From positions 1 through 58,082 of the forward strand of contig DXYB01000010.1 of the NCBI GenBank assembly GCA_019416065.1: a stretch of DNA of 58,082 nt, read 5' to 3'. Position numbers and translations under genes: made by a program. Under the pieces are notes generated by a model. That model was not told where the DNA came from, made no database searches, and saw only the letters and a list, made by a program, of their open reading frames with translations. Positions within the stretch are counted from its first letter, which is position 1; every line of letters begins with the position of its first letter. The DNA is from Acidaminococcus sp. (GTDB lineage Bacteria > Bacillota > Negativicutes > Acidaminococcales > Acidaminococcaceae). Positions 25,649-34,596 of the stretch are shown here, in pieces.

Positions 25649-26245
25649 ATGCAGATGGTCAAACCCTTGGGAAATCTGTACCAGCAGCTACGACGGCTGC
25701 CTGGAATTGGTTCTAAAACTGCCTTGCGCCTGGCCTACCATGTGCTGGATATGGACCGACAAGATGTGGAAACACTCACCAAGGCGCTTTTGGATGTAAA
25801 AAGTCAGGTGCATTTGTGCAAGGTCTGTTTTTCCCTCTGTGAAGGGGATGTTTGTGAAATCTGTGCCGATCCCAAACGGGACGCCCATATGATCTGCGTA
25901 GTGGAGCAGCCACAGGATGTGGCTGCCATGGAGCGCACCAAGGGGTATAACGGGTTGTATCACGTGCTTCATGGAGCGCTGTCCCCATTAGACGGGATTG
26001 GACCGGATCGGCTAAAAATCCGGGAACTTTTGCTCCGTCTCCAAAAAGGAGATGTGCAGGAAGTGATCCTGGCCAACAATTCCAATGTGGAAGGAGAAGC
26101 GACTGCCAATTACCTGGCGGGGCTTATTCGACCTACGGGGGTCAAAGTCAGCCGCATCGCGCATGGTTTGCCTGTGGGCGGGGATCTGGAGTATGCGGAT
26201 GAACTGACGCTATATAAGGCACTGGAAAACAGAAGGCAGCTGTGA
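25649..26245 (+). CDS. recR: Recombination protein RecR
   Basis: A 198-residue RecR that acts with RecF/RecO in loading RecA onto gapped DNA. An N-terminal helix-hairpin-helix (LRRLPGIGSKTALRLAYH), a four-cysteine zinc finger (C-x2-C ... C-x2-C in CKVCFSLCEGDVCEIC) and a Toprim domain (ICVVEQPQDVAAMERT) appear in the standard order. The end GGDLEYADELTLYKALENRR is canonical. There is no good ribosome site before the ATG (nine bases after ybaB), so translation is probably coupled to ybaB. Confidence 0.96.
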   Translation: MQMVKPLGNLYQQLRRLPGIGSKTALRLAYHVLDMDRQDVETLTKALLDVKSQVHLCKVCFSLCEGDVCEICADPKRDAHMICVVEQPQDVAAMERTKGYNGLYHVLHGALSPLDGIGPDRLKIRELLLRLQKGDVQEVILANNSNVEGEATANYLAGLIRPTGVKVSRIAHGLPVGGDLEYADELTLYKALENRRQL

Positions 26246-26261
26246 AGGAGAAAAAACAGGT

Positions 26262-26510
26262 ATGGAAGTTTGGTTAGCAGGCGGAGCAGCGCTCCTCGTA
26301 TTATTTTTCGTTATTAATTTCTTTTCCCTATCCCTGAAACTTTTGTGGAACGGGATCTGCGGTATGATCCTGTTGTGGATCTTTAATATGCTGGGCAGCG
26401 TCTTTGGGGTCACCGTGCATATTAATTTTGTTTCCAGTCTGGTGGCCGGCTTTTTTGGTATTCCCGGCGTGATTATTATGCTGTTATACCAGATGCTGGT
26501 GCAGGTATGA
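26262..26510 (+). CDS. bofA: BofA-family membrane protein (pro-sigma-K processing inhibitor family)
   Basis: An 82-residue, almost entirely hydrophobic protein with two to three membrane helices and the family end pattern INFVSSLVAGFFGIPGVIIM. In Bacillus, BofA restrains the SpoIVFB protease during sporulation, and its gene also follows recR. No sporulation genes lie nearby apart from the distant S55 peptidase at 39224, so a role outside sporulation is possible. Its stop overlaps the start of the next gene by four bases (ATGA). Confidence 0.85.
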   Translation: MEVWLAGGAALLVLFFVINFFSLSLKLLWNGICGMILLWIFNMLGSVFGVTVHINFVSSLVAGFFGIPGVIIMLLYQMLVQV

Positions 26511-26905
26511 GACACTGGGAAAAAAGTAATAAAGAATCTATCCGGGTGCTGTGCTATCTGATGATCGGTGGCACAGCGGCTCTTTTTGAATGGGCCTTGG
26601 TCTATGTTTTTGTCCTGATCCTGGGCTGGAATTATCTTTTTTCCACGGCTTTGGCGTATTTTTGTTCCACTGTATGTCACTATATAGCCACCAATATCTG
26701 GGTGTTTACCAGCGGGGTGCGGTATAGCAAGAAAAAAGAGTTTTCTTTGGTGCTCTTTGTTTCTACCTTAGGACTTTTGTGGAATATGTTACTGATGCGG
26801 ATTTTTGTGGGGAGTCTGGGCCTGCCCGTTATGGGCTCCAAGATTGCCGCTTCGGCGCTAGTGACGGTATGGAATTATTTCTCTAGAAAAAAATGGATTT
26901 ATTAA
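26507..26905 (+). CDS. GtrA-family membrane protein
   Basis: A 132-residue protein with four predicted membrane helices and the GtrA pattern (YLMIGGTAALFEWALVYV, then TNIWVFTSG and VWNYFSRKKWIY at the end). GtrA proteins are thought to flip or handle polyprenyl-phosphate-linked sugars, or act as membrane partners of glycosyltransferases. It is translationally coupled to bofA and followed 13 bp later by a lipid kinase, so it seems part of an envelope lipid/glycan unit. Confidence 0.85.
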   Translation: MRHWEKSNKESIRVLCYLMIGGTAALFEWALVYVFVLILGWNYLFSTALAYFCSTVCHYIATNIWVFTSGVRYSKKKEFSLVLFVSTLGLLWNMLLMRIFVGSLGLPVMGSKIAASALVTVWNYFSRKKWIY

Positions 26906-26918
26906 GGGAGTTTTCTTG

Positions 26919-27863
26919 ATGCTGCGGCGTAGAGTAGACATTAAATCTTTCCAAAAGGTGCTTTTGGTCCATAACCATAATGCTGGCAAGCAGAGCTTTT
27001 TCAGTGGGATCCATAAAAATGTGGATACCATTGCCAAACGGCTGTTGCAAACCTACGGATCGGAACGGTTCCAGTATGTGGAAGTGGGAACTTTTGCTGC
27101 TGCCCAGGCAGCCGGCAGAAGAATCTGCGAGGAAAAGGTGGACTGGGTCATTGTGGCCGGCGGGGATGGAACGCTGCGGGCTCTGGTTGAAGTGTGCGTA
27201 GAGCAGGATTACTGGCCGTATGTCAGTGTGTATCCTGCAGGCACGGTGAACCTAGTAGCCAAGGAATTGATGCTGCGTACGGATGTGGACAATTGGATGT
27301 TTCAGGTTTCCAAAGGGGTTACGTTGCCGGTATGTCTGGGCAAGGCCAATGACCGGATTTTTTTGACGGTGGTTGGCATCGGGGTGGATTCCATGGTCGT
27401 AAAGCAAGTGACACCCCAGGAAAAGAAGTATTTGTCCACACTGGCGTATGTGCGGCAAAGCGGCAAAGTGGTAGGGCAGGAAATGCTGCTGCACAACTGG
27501 AAGTACAAATTCCAAGTGATGATTGATAACGAAGGGGTTTGGAGAGATGCCAGCAGCGTCATTGTCACCAAGAGCCGTTATTATGCGGGACGTTTTTCTT
27601 TGGTTAATGGCAGTTCTATCTCTAATCCTGCCTTGCATGTATGCCTTTTTACCAAGGACAAATGCGTGGATTTTCTCCGTTATACAGCTCTTATTGCGGC
27701 CGATATGCTGAGCCTTGATAAAAGCGTGGAAATCTATCCGGCCAAACAAGTGGAAATCCGCTGTAATGTAAAAAAATTTGCCGCGGAATTGGACGGGGAC
27801 GCTGTGGTGGAATCACCGCTGTCCATTTCCCTTTTGCCCAGGCCACTTCTGTTTATTTCTTAA
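26919..27863 (+). CDS. Diacylglycerol/lipid kinase (DAGK catalytic domain)
   Basis: A 314-residue soluble lipid kinase of the DgkB/YegS type. The nucleotide-binding motif VAGGDGTLRALVEV lies near residues 80-93, and YPAGTVNLVAKEL follows as the second substrate/ATP motif. The C-terminal beta-sandwich ends with AAELDGD. The N-terminus starts with KVLLVHNHNAG as in the family. GGGAG precedes ATG 26919; a TTG one codon earlier is possible. The LtaS-like enzyme gene follows nine bases later, which fits a kinase recycling diacylglycerol released by phosphoglycerol transfer. Confidence 0.88.
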   Translation: MLRRRVDIKSFQKVLLVHNHNAGKQSFFSGIHKNVDTIAKRLLQTYGSERFQYVEVGTFAAAQAAGRRICEEKVDWVIVAGGDGTLRALVEVCVEQDYWPYVSVYPAGTVNLVAKELMLRTDVDNWMFQVSKGVTLPVCLGKANDRIFLTVVGIGVDSMVVKQVTPQEKKYLSTLAYVRQSGKVVGQEMLLHNWKYKFQVMIDNEGVWRDASSVIVTKSRYYAGRFSLVNGSSISNPALHVCLFTKDKCVDFLRYTALIAADMLSLDKSVEIYPAKQVEIRCNVKKFAAELDGDAVVESPLSISLLPRPLLFIS

Positions 27864-27872
27864 GAGGGTACC

Positions 27873-29906
27873 GTGAACAGCAAAACCATATTTCGACTTG
27901 CACTTGCGATCTGCCTCCTGGGGGAAGCCCTGGTGAAGTGGAATTTTCTGAAAGAGATTATGCCTTTCCCAGTAGCAGAATTTGGCTATCATACAGCCAA
28001 TGCTTTTTTGCGGGATGTTCTTTTGCTTTTGGCGGTCCGTTTTCTGTATTTCCGCAGAGGCCGCATCAAGGATCGGGTGCAGCGGTATTTTCCTGTGGTG
28101 ATCGTGGGGGGCCTTTATCTCCTGGATGCGGCGTTTATGGTCAGCTACGTGGAACTGGACGGGGGATTTATGACCGTCCTTTCTGTGTTTACCGGTCTTT
28201 TTAATAATATTGTACTGGTACTGCTTATGGCTATGCTGTACCACCACTGGCCAAACCGCTGGATGAAGGGGCTGTATTTCTTAGTGTATTACCTCTCCTG
28301 TATTTTGATCGTGGGAGATGGCATATATTTCTGGAACACCTCCATGCACGTGGAAAGCGTGCTGTTTGAAAATCTGAATTTGTATGCCGTTAAAGGGATC
28401 TTTGAGACCACAAATACTTGGCAGCTTTCCGCTGTGGTTGCCGTATTGCTTATCTTTATCCCTCTGTTTCATCTGGATAAACCCCATAAAAAGAAACCCA
28501 ATTTGCCGTGGTCCCTTGTGTGGCTGACAATTTTTGCCATGGCACTCAATTGCAGCTATTATCTCTTGGGGGAAGGCACGTACCGGCTGCTGGATCAGGT
28601 GCCAGGATTGGGGCTAGAGGTAGACCTGGAAAAGAATCGCCTTCCTATGCGCAGCAGCGTAGCCTATCCCATCAGCGTGAACTTTGTGCAAAAAGCCCTG
28701 TTCAAAACAGATAAGGTGGTTCATGATCCCACCCAATACAAGGAACGGGTTTTGACTGATAAAGATAAGGCCGCTCTTACCCAGCTGGGGATCCTGCCTA
28801 AAAAGGCTGCAGCGCCTTTGCGGGCACCGGCGTATGACCGGGTGGTCCTGTTGATACTGGAGAGCGTGCACCGGGATTATCTGCACCACTACAATAAAAA
28901 TATTCCAGAAGATGCCACCCCTTATCTGGATTCCCTTATTGCCAACTATCCCCATGTAGATCATTATTATTCTTCTGCGGTGCCTACCACCCAGGGGCTG
29001 AATGCTACCTTTCGCTCCCAGCTGATCTATGATAAAGACTTGCCTGGGGAAAAGCAGCCGTCCTTATTCCGGGTGCTGCAGAAGGCCGGGTATGATGGGT
29101 ATTTCTTCAGTGCTTCCAGCCGGTATTACAATAACGAGTACCGGGAGTATCCGGCTCAGTTTGGCATGCACCATTATCTGGCTAAGGAAGACCTAAGCAA
29201 ACAGGGGTATACCGGTGCCAGCGGCTGGGGATTTCATAATGACGTGCTCTATGATGCCACATTAAAAATGCTGGAAACCCATAAAAAGGAAAAACTGCTT
29301 ATGGCCTGCAAAACCTTGGATATGCACCAGCCCTATCCGTACTATGGTTTTACCTATGCGCAGATGCCAAAAGATGTGCGGGATTCTGGCGTAGCGACAA
29401 TTTGTGGCATGTACTGGGTGGATAAAACGCTACAAAAATTCTTCCAGGAGGCTGAAAAAAATGGACTCATGGATGACCGTACGTTATTTATCATCACCAG
29501 TGATCATAATCCCCATTCGGGCGGAGAGTATAAAAAGCTGGTAGAAAAAAATGAGGATAAACAAAGTATTGCGCCCATTCCCCTGATTTTTGTCAGCAAA
29601 AACTTGCAACCCCTGCAGGGGCTTTCCCAGGAACAGTACGCCAGCCAGGAGGACTTGGCACCTACCTTGTTGTCCCTATTGGGACAGCCTGTGCCGGAGA
29701 TGTTCCTGGGACGGGATTTGCTGGTCAAAACACCCCATTCCTATGCGCTGGGGTATTTTGGCGGCAAGGCCTATTATTATGCGGCGGATCAAAGTTTTGT
29801 GGCGACACTTAGCGATCCTACACCGGATACAGAAGCAAAGGACGCCTTGGCCAACTATATAATGCACGGTTATATTGACCGGCATATCACCTTTGGTGGG
29901 CACTAA
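27873..29906 (+). CDS. LTA synthase-like membrane sulfatase-fold transferase
   Basis: A 677-residue membrane enzyme of the alkaline phosphatase/sulfatase fold. Residues 1-225 contain about five to six membrane helices. The outward-facing catalytic domain begins near 325 with VVLLILESVHRDYLHHYN, has a likely threonine nucleophile in AVPTTQGLNATFRSQL, and ends with the metal-binding pair in FIITSDHNPHSGG. It should transfer phosphoglycerol (or a similar head group) from a phospholipid to an envelope glycan. Start GTG 27873 with AGAGGG upstream. Adjacent lipid kinase and GtrA genes support an envelope role; phosphoethanolamine transfer is an alternative. Confidence 0.8.
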   Translation: MNSKTIFRLALAICLLGEALVKWNFLKEIMPFPVAEFGYHTANAFLRDVLLLLAVRFLYFRRGRIKDRVQRYFPVVIVGGLYLLDAAFMVSYVELDGGFMTVLSVFTGLFNNIVLVLLMAMLYHHWPNRWMKGLYFLVYYLSCILIVGDGIYFWNTSMHVESVLFENLNLYAVKGIFETTNTWQLSAVVAVLLIFIPLFHLDKPHKKKPNLPWSLVWLTIFAMALNCSYYLLGEGTYRLLDQVPGLGLEVDLEKNRLPMRSSVAYPISVNFVQKALFKTDKVVHDPTQYKERVLTDKDKAALTQLGILPKKAAAPLRAPAYDRVVLLILESVHRDYLHHYNKNIPEDATPYLDSLIANYPHVDHYYSSAVPTTQGLNATFRSQLIYDKDLPGEKQPSLFRVLQKAGYDGYFFSASSRYYNNEYREYPAQFGMHHYLAKEDLSKQGYTGASGWGFHNDVLYDATLKMLETHKKEKLLMACKTLDMHQPYPYYGFTYAQMPKDVRDSGVATICGMYWVDKTLQKFFQEAEKNGLMDDRTLFIITSDHNPHSGGEYKKLVEKNEDKQSIAPIPLIFVSKNLQPLQGLSQEQYASQEDLAPTLLSLLGQPVPEMFLGRDLLVKTPHSYALGYFGGKAYYYAADQSFVATLSDPTPDTEAKDALANYIMHGYIDRHITFGGH

Positions 29907-29925
29907 CAATAAAGGAGTTGATTGG

Positions 29926-31281
29926 TTGCTTGTTACTACGTTTCGCTCCCGGCTGCGGCAGATTTTGGGCGTAATGGTGCCCATTCTGATCACCCAGCTT
30001 TCTCTTGCGGCCATGAGCTTATTTGATACGGTAATGAGCGGGCACGCCGGTACCGTGCAACTGGCCGGAGTGGCTATCGGGAGCAATATCTGGATGCCGG
30101 TTTTTACAGGCTTAAATGGCATTTTACAGGCGCTTACCCCGATTGTGGCCAATTACCGTGGCGCTAAGGAAAATGAAAATATTTCCGGCGCCGTTGTCAG
30201 TGGACTTCTTCTGGCAGTTTGTCTGGCACTTCTCGTTATCGTCACGGGAAACTGGGCGCTGCCCCAAATTCTTACCCGGATGTCTCTGGAATCCGGCGTA
30301 GAAAACGTTGCGACCCGTTATTTGGGCTTTGTGGCTTGTGGCATCTTACCACTTTTTTGCTGCAGCATCCTTCGCTGCTTTATTGACAGCCTAAGTTACA
30401 CACAGGTGACCATGCGGCTATTTCTTTTGACGATGCCCGTGAACGCCTGCCTGAATTATATCTTTATTTTTGGAAAACTGGGAGCACCTGCCATGGGCGG
30501 CCCAGGAGCCGGGCTAGGGACCGCAATTACCTATTGGCTGCTGCTTGCAGCCTTTGTGCTGGTTATTTGCCGGCTGCGGGTATTTCGGGAATATCAGGTC
30601 TTTAACCGGGAAAAATTTGCCTGGTGCCATATTCGTGAACATTTGCGAATCGGGATTCCCATGGGGGTGGCGATCTTTATGGAGACCTCTTTTTTTGGAG
30701 TGGAATGTTTGTTGGTCGCTCGTTTTGGGACGATTACCGTGGCGGCAAACCAGGCAGCCATGAGCTTTACCAATCTTTTATACATGGTTCCCCTTAGCTT
30801 TTCCTTGTCTTTGACTATTCTGGTAGGGGCGTTTGTAGGCGCAAAAGATTTTAAACAGGCAAAAGCCTATTCCAACACTGGCCGCCTTGCGAATTTTATG
30901 GTAGGAAGCTGTTTTGCTTTGGCACTGTTTTTAGGGCGTCCGCTCATTGCCCGGTTATACACCAGTGATCCCCAGCTAATTCAGCCCATTATGCATTTTC
31001 TGACGTTTGCTGTAGGGTTTCAGCTGTGTGATAGCATTGCGGCTCCCGTTCAGGGAATCCTGCGGGGATATAAGGATGTAAAGGCCACGTTTTATACGGC
31101 ACTGGCTGCCTACTGGGGGATTGCCACGCCTTTTGGGCTTTTCTTGGACTATGTATGCCACCAGGAAGCTGGTGGGTATTGGGTTGGCCTGATTACCGGG
31201 ATCTTTTTTTCTGCGGCTTTTCTCGGTTTACGCTTGCGGCACGTAGAAAAAGGCGTATGGAAAGCAGCGCATAGCACATAA
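29926..31281 (+). CDS. MATE-family multidrug/metabolite exporter
   Basis: A 451-residue twelve-helix antiporter of the NorM type. The start region RLRQILGVMVPILITQLSLAA, then DTVMSGHAG and the repeat of this pattern in the second half (MGVAIFMETSFFGVECLLVARFG) are family hallmarks. I choose TTG 29926, eight bases after AAAGGAG; longer in-frame readings run back into the preceding gene. The substrate is unknown. It is the last gene of the run and is followed by a bidirectional terminator. Confidence 0.88.
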   Translation: MLVTTFRSRLRQILGVMVPILITQLSLAAMSLFDTVMSGHAGTVQLAGVAIGSNIWMPVFTGLNGILQALTPIVANYRGAKENENISGAVVSGLLLAVCLALLVIVTGNWALPQILTRMSLESGVENVATRYLGFVACGILPLFCCSILRCFIDSLSYTQVTMRLFLLTMPVNACLNYIFIFGKLGAPAMGGPGAGLGTAITYWLLLAAFVLVICRLRVFREYQVFNREKFAWCHIREHLRIGIPMGVAIFMETSFFGVECLLVARFGTITVAANQAAMSFTNLLYMVPLSFSLSLTILVGAFVGAKDFKQAKAYSNTGRLANFMVGSCFALALFLGRPLIARLYTSDPQLIQPIMHFLTFAVGFQLCDSIAAPVQGILRGYKDVKATFYTALAAYWGIATPFGLFLDYVCHQEAGGYWVGLITGIFFSAAFLGLRLRHVEKGVWKAAHST

Positions 31282-31319
31282 AAAATCTGCCACGCTATAA
31301 GATATGTGGCAGATTTTTT
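31280..31319. terminator. Bidirectional terminator between MATE and EamA genes
   Basis: AAAAAATCTGCCAC and GTGGCAGATTTTTT form a perfect 14-bp hairpin with a 12-base loop. The A/T ends give a U-tract on either strand, so it serves both convergent genes. Confidence 0.9.
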
Positions 31320-31338
31320 ATGTGCTATTTTCTTTTTA

Positions 31339-32307
31339 TTATCTGGCAGCAGTACCCGGGACAGGGGATGCGTTATGCTTCAGAACTCCCACTTGGCCAT
31401 GGCTGAAAGAAGACTTGGAAGTCAGACGGGAGCAAGCTGCCTGCTGCAGCTTTTTCGGCCAGTTTACCCAGAGCATACCGATAAGAATGTAGGAAGCTCC
31501 TAAGAGTCCTGCAGGAGTCAATGTTTCATGAAATACCAGTGTTCCTAACACGGCACCGAATAGAGGTGTCAGTGCACAGTACAAACCTGCTTCCTCAGAG
31601 GAGATATACCGCTGTGCTACAGGTTGTAGCGCAAATCCAAAGCAGCTGCAAACAAGAATCTGGAATAATAGACTGAGATTGGTGAGCGCATGGGTAGGAA
31701 ACGTGATTCCTCCTTGGATCCCTGCTGCAGCAAAACTCAGTATACCCACCATACCCATTTGCAGGATTCCTAGAGAAAGACCATCCGTATTTTTTGTAAA
31801 AGCACCCGTAGCGATGATGTATAGGGTGTAGAAAACTGCTGTTAAAAGGGCCCAGCCTTCTCCCCCTTGCAATGTAAATCCATTGGGTCCACAAGTAAGG
31901 CCTGCTACTCCTACGAGTACAAAACCACAGCCAATGAGAATTTTGTTGGCAGGGAGTCTCCGATAGTAAATGGCCAGAAATAAGGGAACTAGTGCCACGG
32001 CCAAGTTTTCCAGAAAGGCCACAGTATGTACGGCGGCTGTTTTAAGGCTGAACATTTCAAAGGTCATAACACAGAACAGGCTGCCGCCTAACAGCGCTCC
32101 CTTTTTCCATAGACTGGGGTCTATTTTTAGTGCGCTGCCAATGTGCTTCCGGCAGAGTAAGGCCAGGATACAAAAAGCTAGCAGAAAACGCCAACCCAGC
32201 GCCTGGAATGGGGTCAGTTCCTCCATAATAAACTTGGAAAAAACAAAGGCGCTGCTTCTAGCCAGAATTAAAGTAGCTAGTAAAATCTTTGCTCCCGTTA
32301 TCGTCAT
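31339..32307 (-). CDS. EamA/DMT-family exporter
   Basis: A 322-residue inner-membrane protein with ten helices in two EamA repeats (first ending near LVGVAGL, second with SSEEAGLYCALTPLFGAVLG). Likely exports an amino acid or metabolite. The start is ATG 32307, with AGGAGG ten bases before it; the ten extra residues from 32337 lack a ribosome site. The last 30 residues are hydrophilic. It is divergent from a LysR gene that is the obvious regulator. Confidence 0.88.
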   Translation of the reverse strand: MTITGAKILLATLILARSSAFVFSKFIMEELTPFQALGWRFLLAFCILALLCRKHIGSALKIDPSLWKKGALLGGSLFCVMTFEMFSLKTAAVHTVAFLENLAVALVPLFLAIYYRRLPANKILIGCGFVLVGVAGLTCGPNGFTLQGGEGWALLTAVFYTLYIIATGAFTKNTDGLSLGILQMGMVGILSFAAAGIQGGITFPTHALTNLSLLFQILVCSCFGFALQPVAQRYISSEEAGLYCALTPLFGAVLGTLVFHETLTPAGLLGASYILIGMLWVNWPKKLQQAACSRLTSKSSFSHGQVGVLKHNASPVPGTAAR

Positions 32308-32389
32308 GATGCCATTCCTCCTTTTTATCATTAACATCCTTGTGTAAGTTCTTTTTTCTTTCTGAGGTAAGCATAGCAGAAAAAAAGCC

Positions 32390-32419
32390 TTGCAGGAAGC
32401 GCAAGAAATACACTATACT
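32390..32419 (+). promoter_or_regulatory. Promoter of the second LysR gene
   Basis: TTGCAG (32390-32395), an 18-bp spacer and TATACT (32414-32419), 31 bp before the start. It lies in the 142-bp space shared with the divergent EamA gene. Confidence 0.5.
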
Positions 32420-32449
32420 ATTGTAAAAAGCACATAACAAGGAGGCCCC

Positions 32450-33334
32450 ATGGAAACCGAAAAATACCGGGCATTGCTGAAAGCAGCAGAGCGAGGGAGC
32501 ATTACGGCAGCAGCCTATGAACTTGGCTACTCTCCTTCCGGGCTAACTCGCAGCCTGGACAGCTTAGAAAAAGATCTGGGGATTTCCCTGCTCAGCCGTA
32601 CGCCCCAGGGTGTAAGCCTAACCTCGGAAGGGGAACGACTTTTACCGGGGATCCGGGAAATGCTCTATGGAGAGCAGCGGATTATGGAGGAAGCAGCAAG
32701 CCTTCAAGGACTTACAGAAGGAGAACTGGTGATTGGCAGTTATTATAGTATTGCGTCTTTATGGCTGCCGGATATTCTAAAACGGTTTCAGGAAAAATAC
32801 CCCGGTATCCGCTTCCATGTAGAGCAAGCAGGCAATAAAACGTTACAACAGGGGTTGTTGCAGCGAAGGCTTCACTGTTGTCTTTTGGACAAGCCAGAAA
32901 ACTATCCGGGAGACTGGATTCATCTGTACTGGGATCAGCTGATGGTATGGCTGCCCAAGGGGCACCCTTTGGCAAAAGAAAAAACCATCCAGCCGGAAAT
33001 GCTGGATGGAGTTCCTTTTATCAATCCGCTGCCACAGGAAAATAACGATGGGGAGCGGTATTTTGCCAAAATGCACGTGCATCCGGATGTACGCTTTACC
33101 AGTACGGATATGTATACCTGTTGGAAAATGGTAGAAGCAGGGCTAGGGATTTGTATTGACGATGGGCTGTCTGTCGGACGGTGGCCGGGGGATGTGGAAA
33201 TCCGGCCGTTATCCCGCCACAACCAGCTGGATATTGGAATTGCACTGCCGTCCATCAAAGGCGCTGCGCCAGCCTTGCGGAAATTTATCCAAGCGGTGCA
33301 ATCCTATGTAAAAAAACGTTATCCCGCAAAATGA
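32450..33334 (+). CDS. LysR-family transcriptional regulator
   Basis: A 294-residue LysR-type regulator with the N-terminal helix-turn-helix (KAAERGSITAAAYELGYSPS, then LTRSLDSLEKDLGISLLSR) and an effector-binding domain. AAGGAGG sits ahead of the ATG. Divergent from the EamA exporter, which it probably controls. Its last 16 bases overlap the end of the convergent chrA gene, so no terminator separates them. Confidence 0.88.
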   Translation: METEKYRALLKAAERGSITAAAYELGYSPSGLTRSLDSLEKDLGISLLSRTPQGVSLTSEGERLLPGIREMLYGEQRIMEEAASLQGLTEGELVIGSYYSIASLWLPDILKRFQEKYPGIRFHVEQAGNKTLQQGLLQRRLHCCLLDKPENYPGDWIHLYWDQLMVWLPKGHPLAKEKTIQPEMLDGVPFINPLPQENNDGERYFAKMHVHPDVRFTSTDMYTCWKMVEAGLGICIDDGLSVGRWPGDVEIRPLSRHNQLDIGIALPSIKGAAPALRKFIQAVQSYVKKRYPAK

Positions 33335-33897
33335 AAGACTACGCCAACAACGGCGGCAATAGCCAGATAGCCTACGGGATGAATCTTTTTGAACCGGCCG
33401 TAGTTGGTAAAAAATAAAAGAATTACGGCCAAGATCATGGCTTTGGGATAAATCCCTTGAAGAATGTTGCCGGATGCAATGGCCTTGCTGTCAAACAGGG
33501 TGACTTTGGCTACCAGAAAGCAGGCGGCTGCAATAAGCCCTGCAGAAGCAGCTCGCAGACCGTACATAATGTCCTTGACAATTTTGCTGTCACCGAATTT
33601 CTTTAGAAATTGGGATATAATGAGTATAACGATGATGGAGGGGGTAATAAGCCCTAACGTAGCAATGATACCGCCGGCGATGCCTGCGATATGATATCCT
33701 ACATAGGTTGCGGTATTAACACCAATGGGGCCCGGGGTGGATTCTGATACGGCGATCATATTCAGCAGATCCGTCTGGGTAAACCAACCGGTAGCATCCG
33801 CCAGCTTGGACAAAAACGGAATGGTAGCCATACCGCCGCCGATTGCAAAGAAACCGATTTTTGCAAATTCCCAAAATAGCTGTAATAAAAGCGGCAT
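33319..33897 (-). CDS. chrA: ChrA-family transporter, half 1
   Basis: A 192-residue single-domain chromate-transporter-family protein with about six helices. The motif FAKIGFFAIGGGMATIPFL near the start and STPGPIGVNTATYVG are diagnostic. Two short ChrA genes in tandem work together in many Firmicutes, presumably as a heterodimer equal to the long ChrA. The start has AAAGGAG and overlaps the stop of its partner by one base (TAATG). Chromate export is not proven; the native substrate may be another anion. Confidence 0.88.
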   Translation of the reverse strand: MPLLLQLFWEFAKIGFFAIGGGMATIPFLSKLADATGWFTQTDLLNMIAVSESTPGPIGVNTATYVGYHIAGIAGGIIATLGLITPSIIVILIISQFLKKFGDSKIVKDIMYGLRAASAGLIAAACFLVAKVTLFDSKAIASGNILQGIYPKAMILAVILLFFTNYGRFKKIHPVGYLAIAAVVGVVFHFAG

Positions 33898-34436
33898 TAG
33901 GCTTCTCCTTTCTGTCTTTTGGCCAGATACCCAACAGCTCCGGCAGCCACAACCAAATAGGCCGGATTGATATCTGTACAGATGTTAATGAGCATAACGG
34001 CAAGAAAAATCAAGGTAGTGAGCGTATCAATGACGGCCCCTTTCGCCAGTTTCTTGATGGCATTGAAAATGAGGATGACCACCGCTACCCGAATACCTGC
34101 AAAGGCATCTTTTACGGCCTGGATACTAGCAAAATTGCTCAAGAACGCGGCCAAAAAGATAATGATCACAAGGGAAGGAAAGACTACGCCTAGCGTAGCC
34201 ACAATACCACCTATATTACCGTAGCGTTTCTGCCCAATGAAGGTGGCTGTGTTGACTGCGATAATGCCTGGCGTACACTGTCCAATCGCATAATAGTCCG
34301 TTAATTCATCATTGGTGGCCCAGTGATGCTTATCTACGATTTCTGCTTGTAAAATGGGCAGCATGGCCATGCCACCACCGAAAGTTACCGCGCCCATTTT
34401 TGCAAATGTCCAAAAAAGCTGCCATAGTTCGTGCAT
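33897..34436 (-). CDS. chrA: ChrA-family transporter, half 2
   Basis: A 179-residue partner of the downstream ChrA half. FAKMGAVTFGGGMAMLPIL and CTPGIIAVNTATFIG repeat the family motifs. I start at ATG 34436 behind AAGGGGG; a reading from 34604 adds 56 residues unlike the family and runs through the intergenic promoter. First gene of the two-gene operon, coupled by a one-base overlap. Confidence 0.88.
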   Translation of the reverse strand: MHELWQLFWTFAKMGAVTFGGGMAMLPILQAEIVDKHHWATNDELTDYYAIGQCTPGIIAVNTATFIGQKRYGNIGGIVATLGVVFPSLVIIIFLAAFLSNFASIQAVKDAFAGIRVAVVILIFNAIKKLAKGAVIDTLTTLIFLAVMLINICTDINPAYLVVAAGAVGYLAKRQKGEA

Positions 34437-34524
34437 ACGAAATCCCCCTTTTCCGGGTAAGTGTACCACGCGGTCCACCAACTGTAAATAGGAGAAAAAG
34501 ACATATGGAAAACTTTCCTGTATA

Positions 34525-34533
34525 TGGTATAAT
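34525..34533 (+). promoter_or_regulatory. Extended -10 promoter for the 34597 gene and murA
   Basis: TGGTATAAT is an extended -10 (TGnTATAAT) about 64 bp before the next start. No strong -35 is visible. Confidence 0.45.
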
Positions 34534-34596
34534 ATTTTGGTTATCAAAGGTGTCAAGAAGTACTGCGCAATCTGTGGGAATGAGGAGGGCTGAGGA

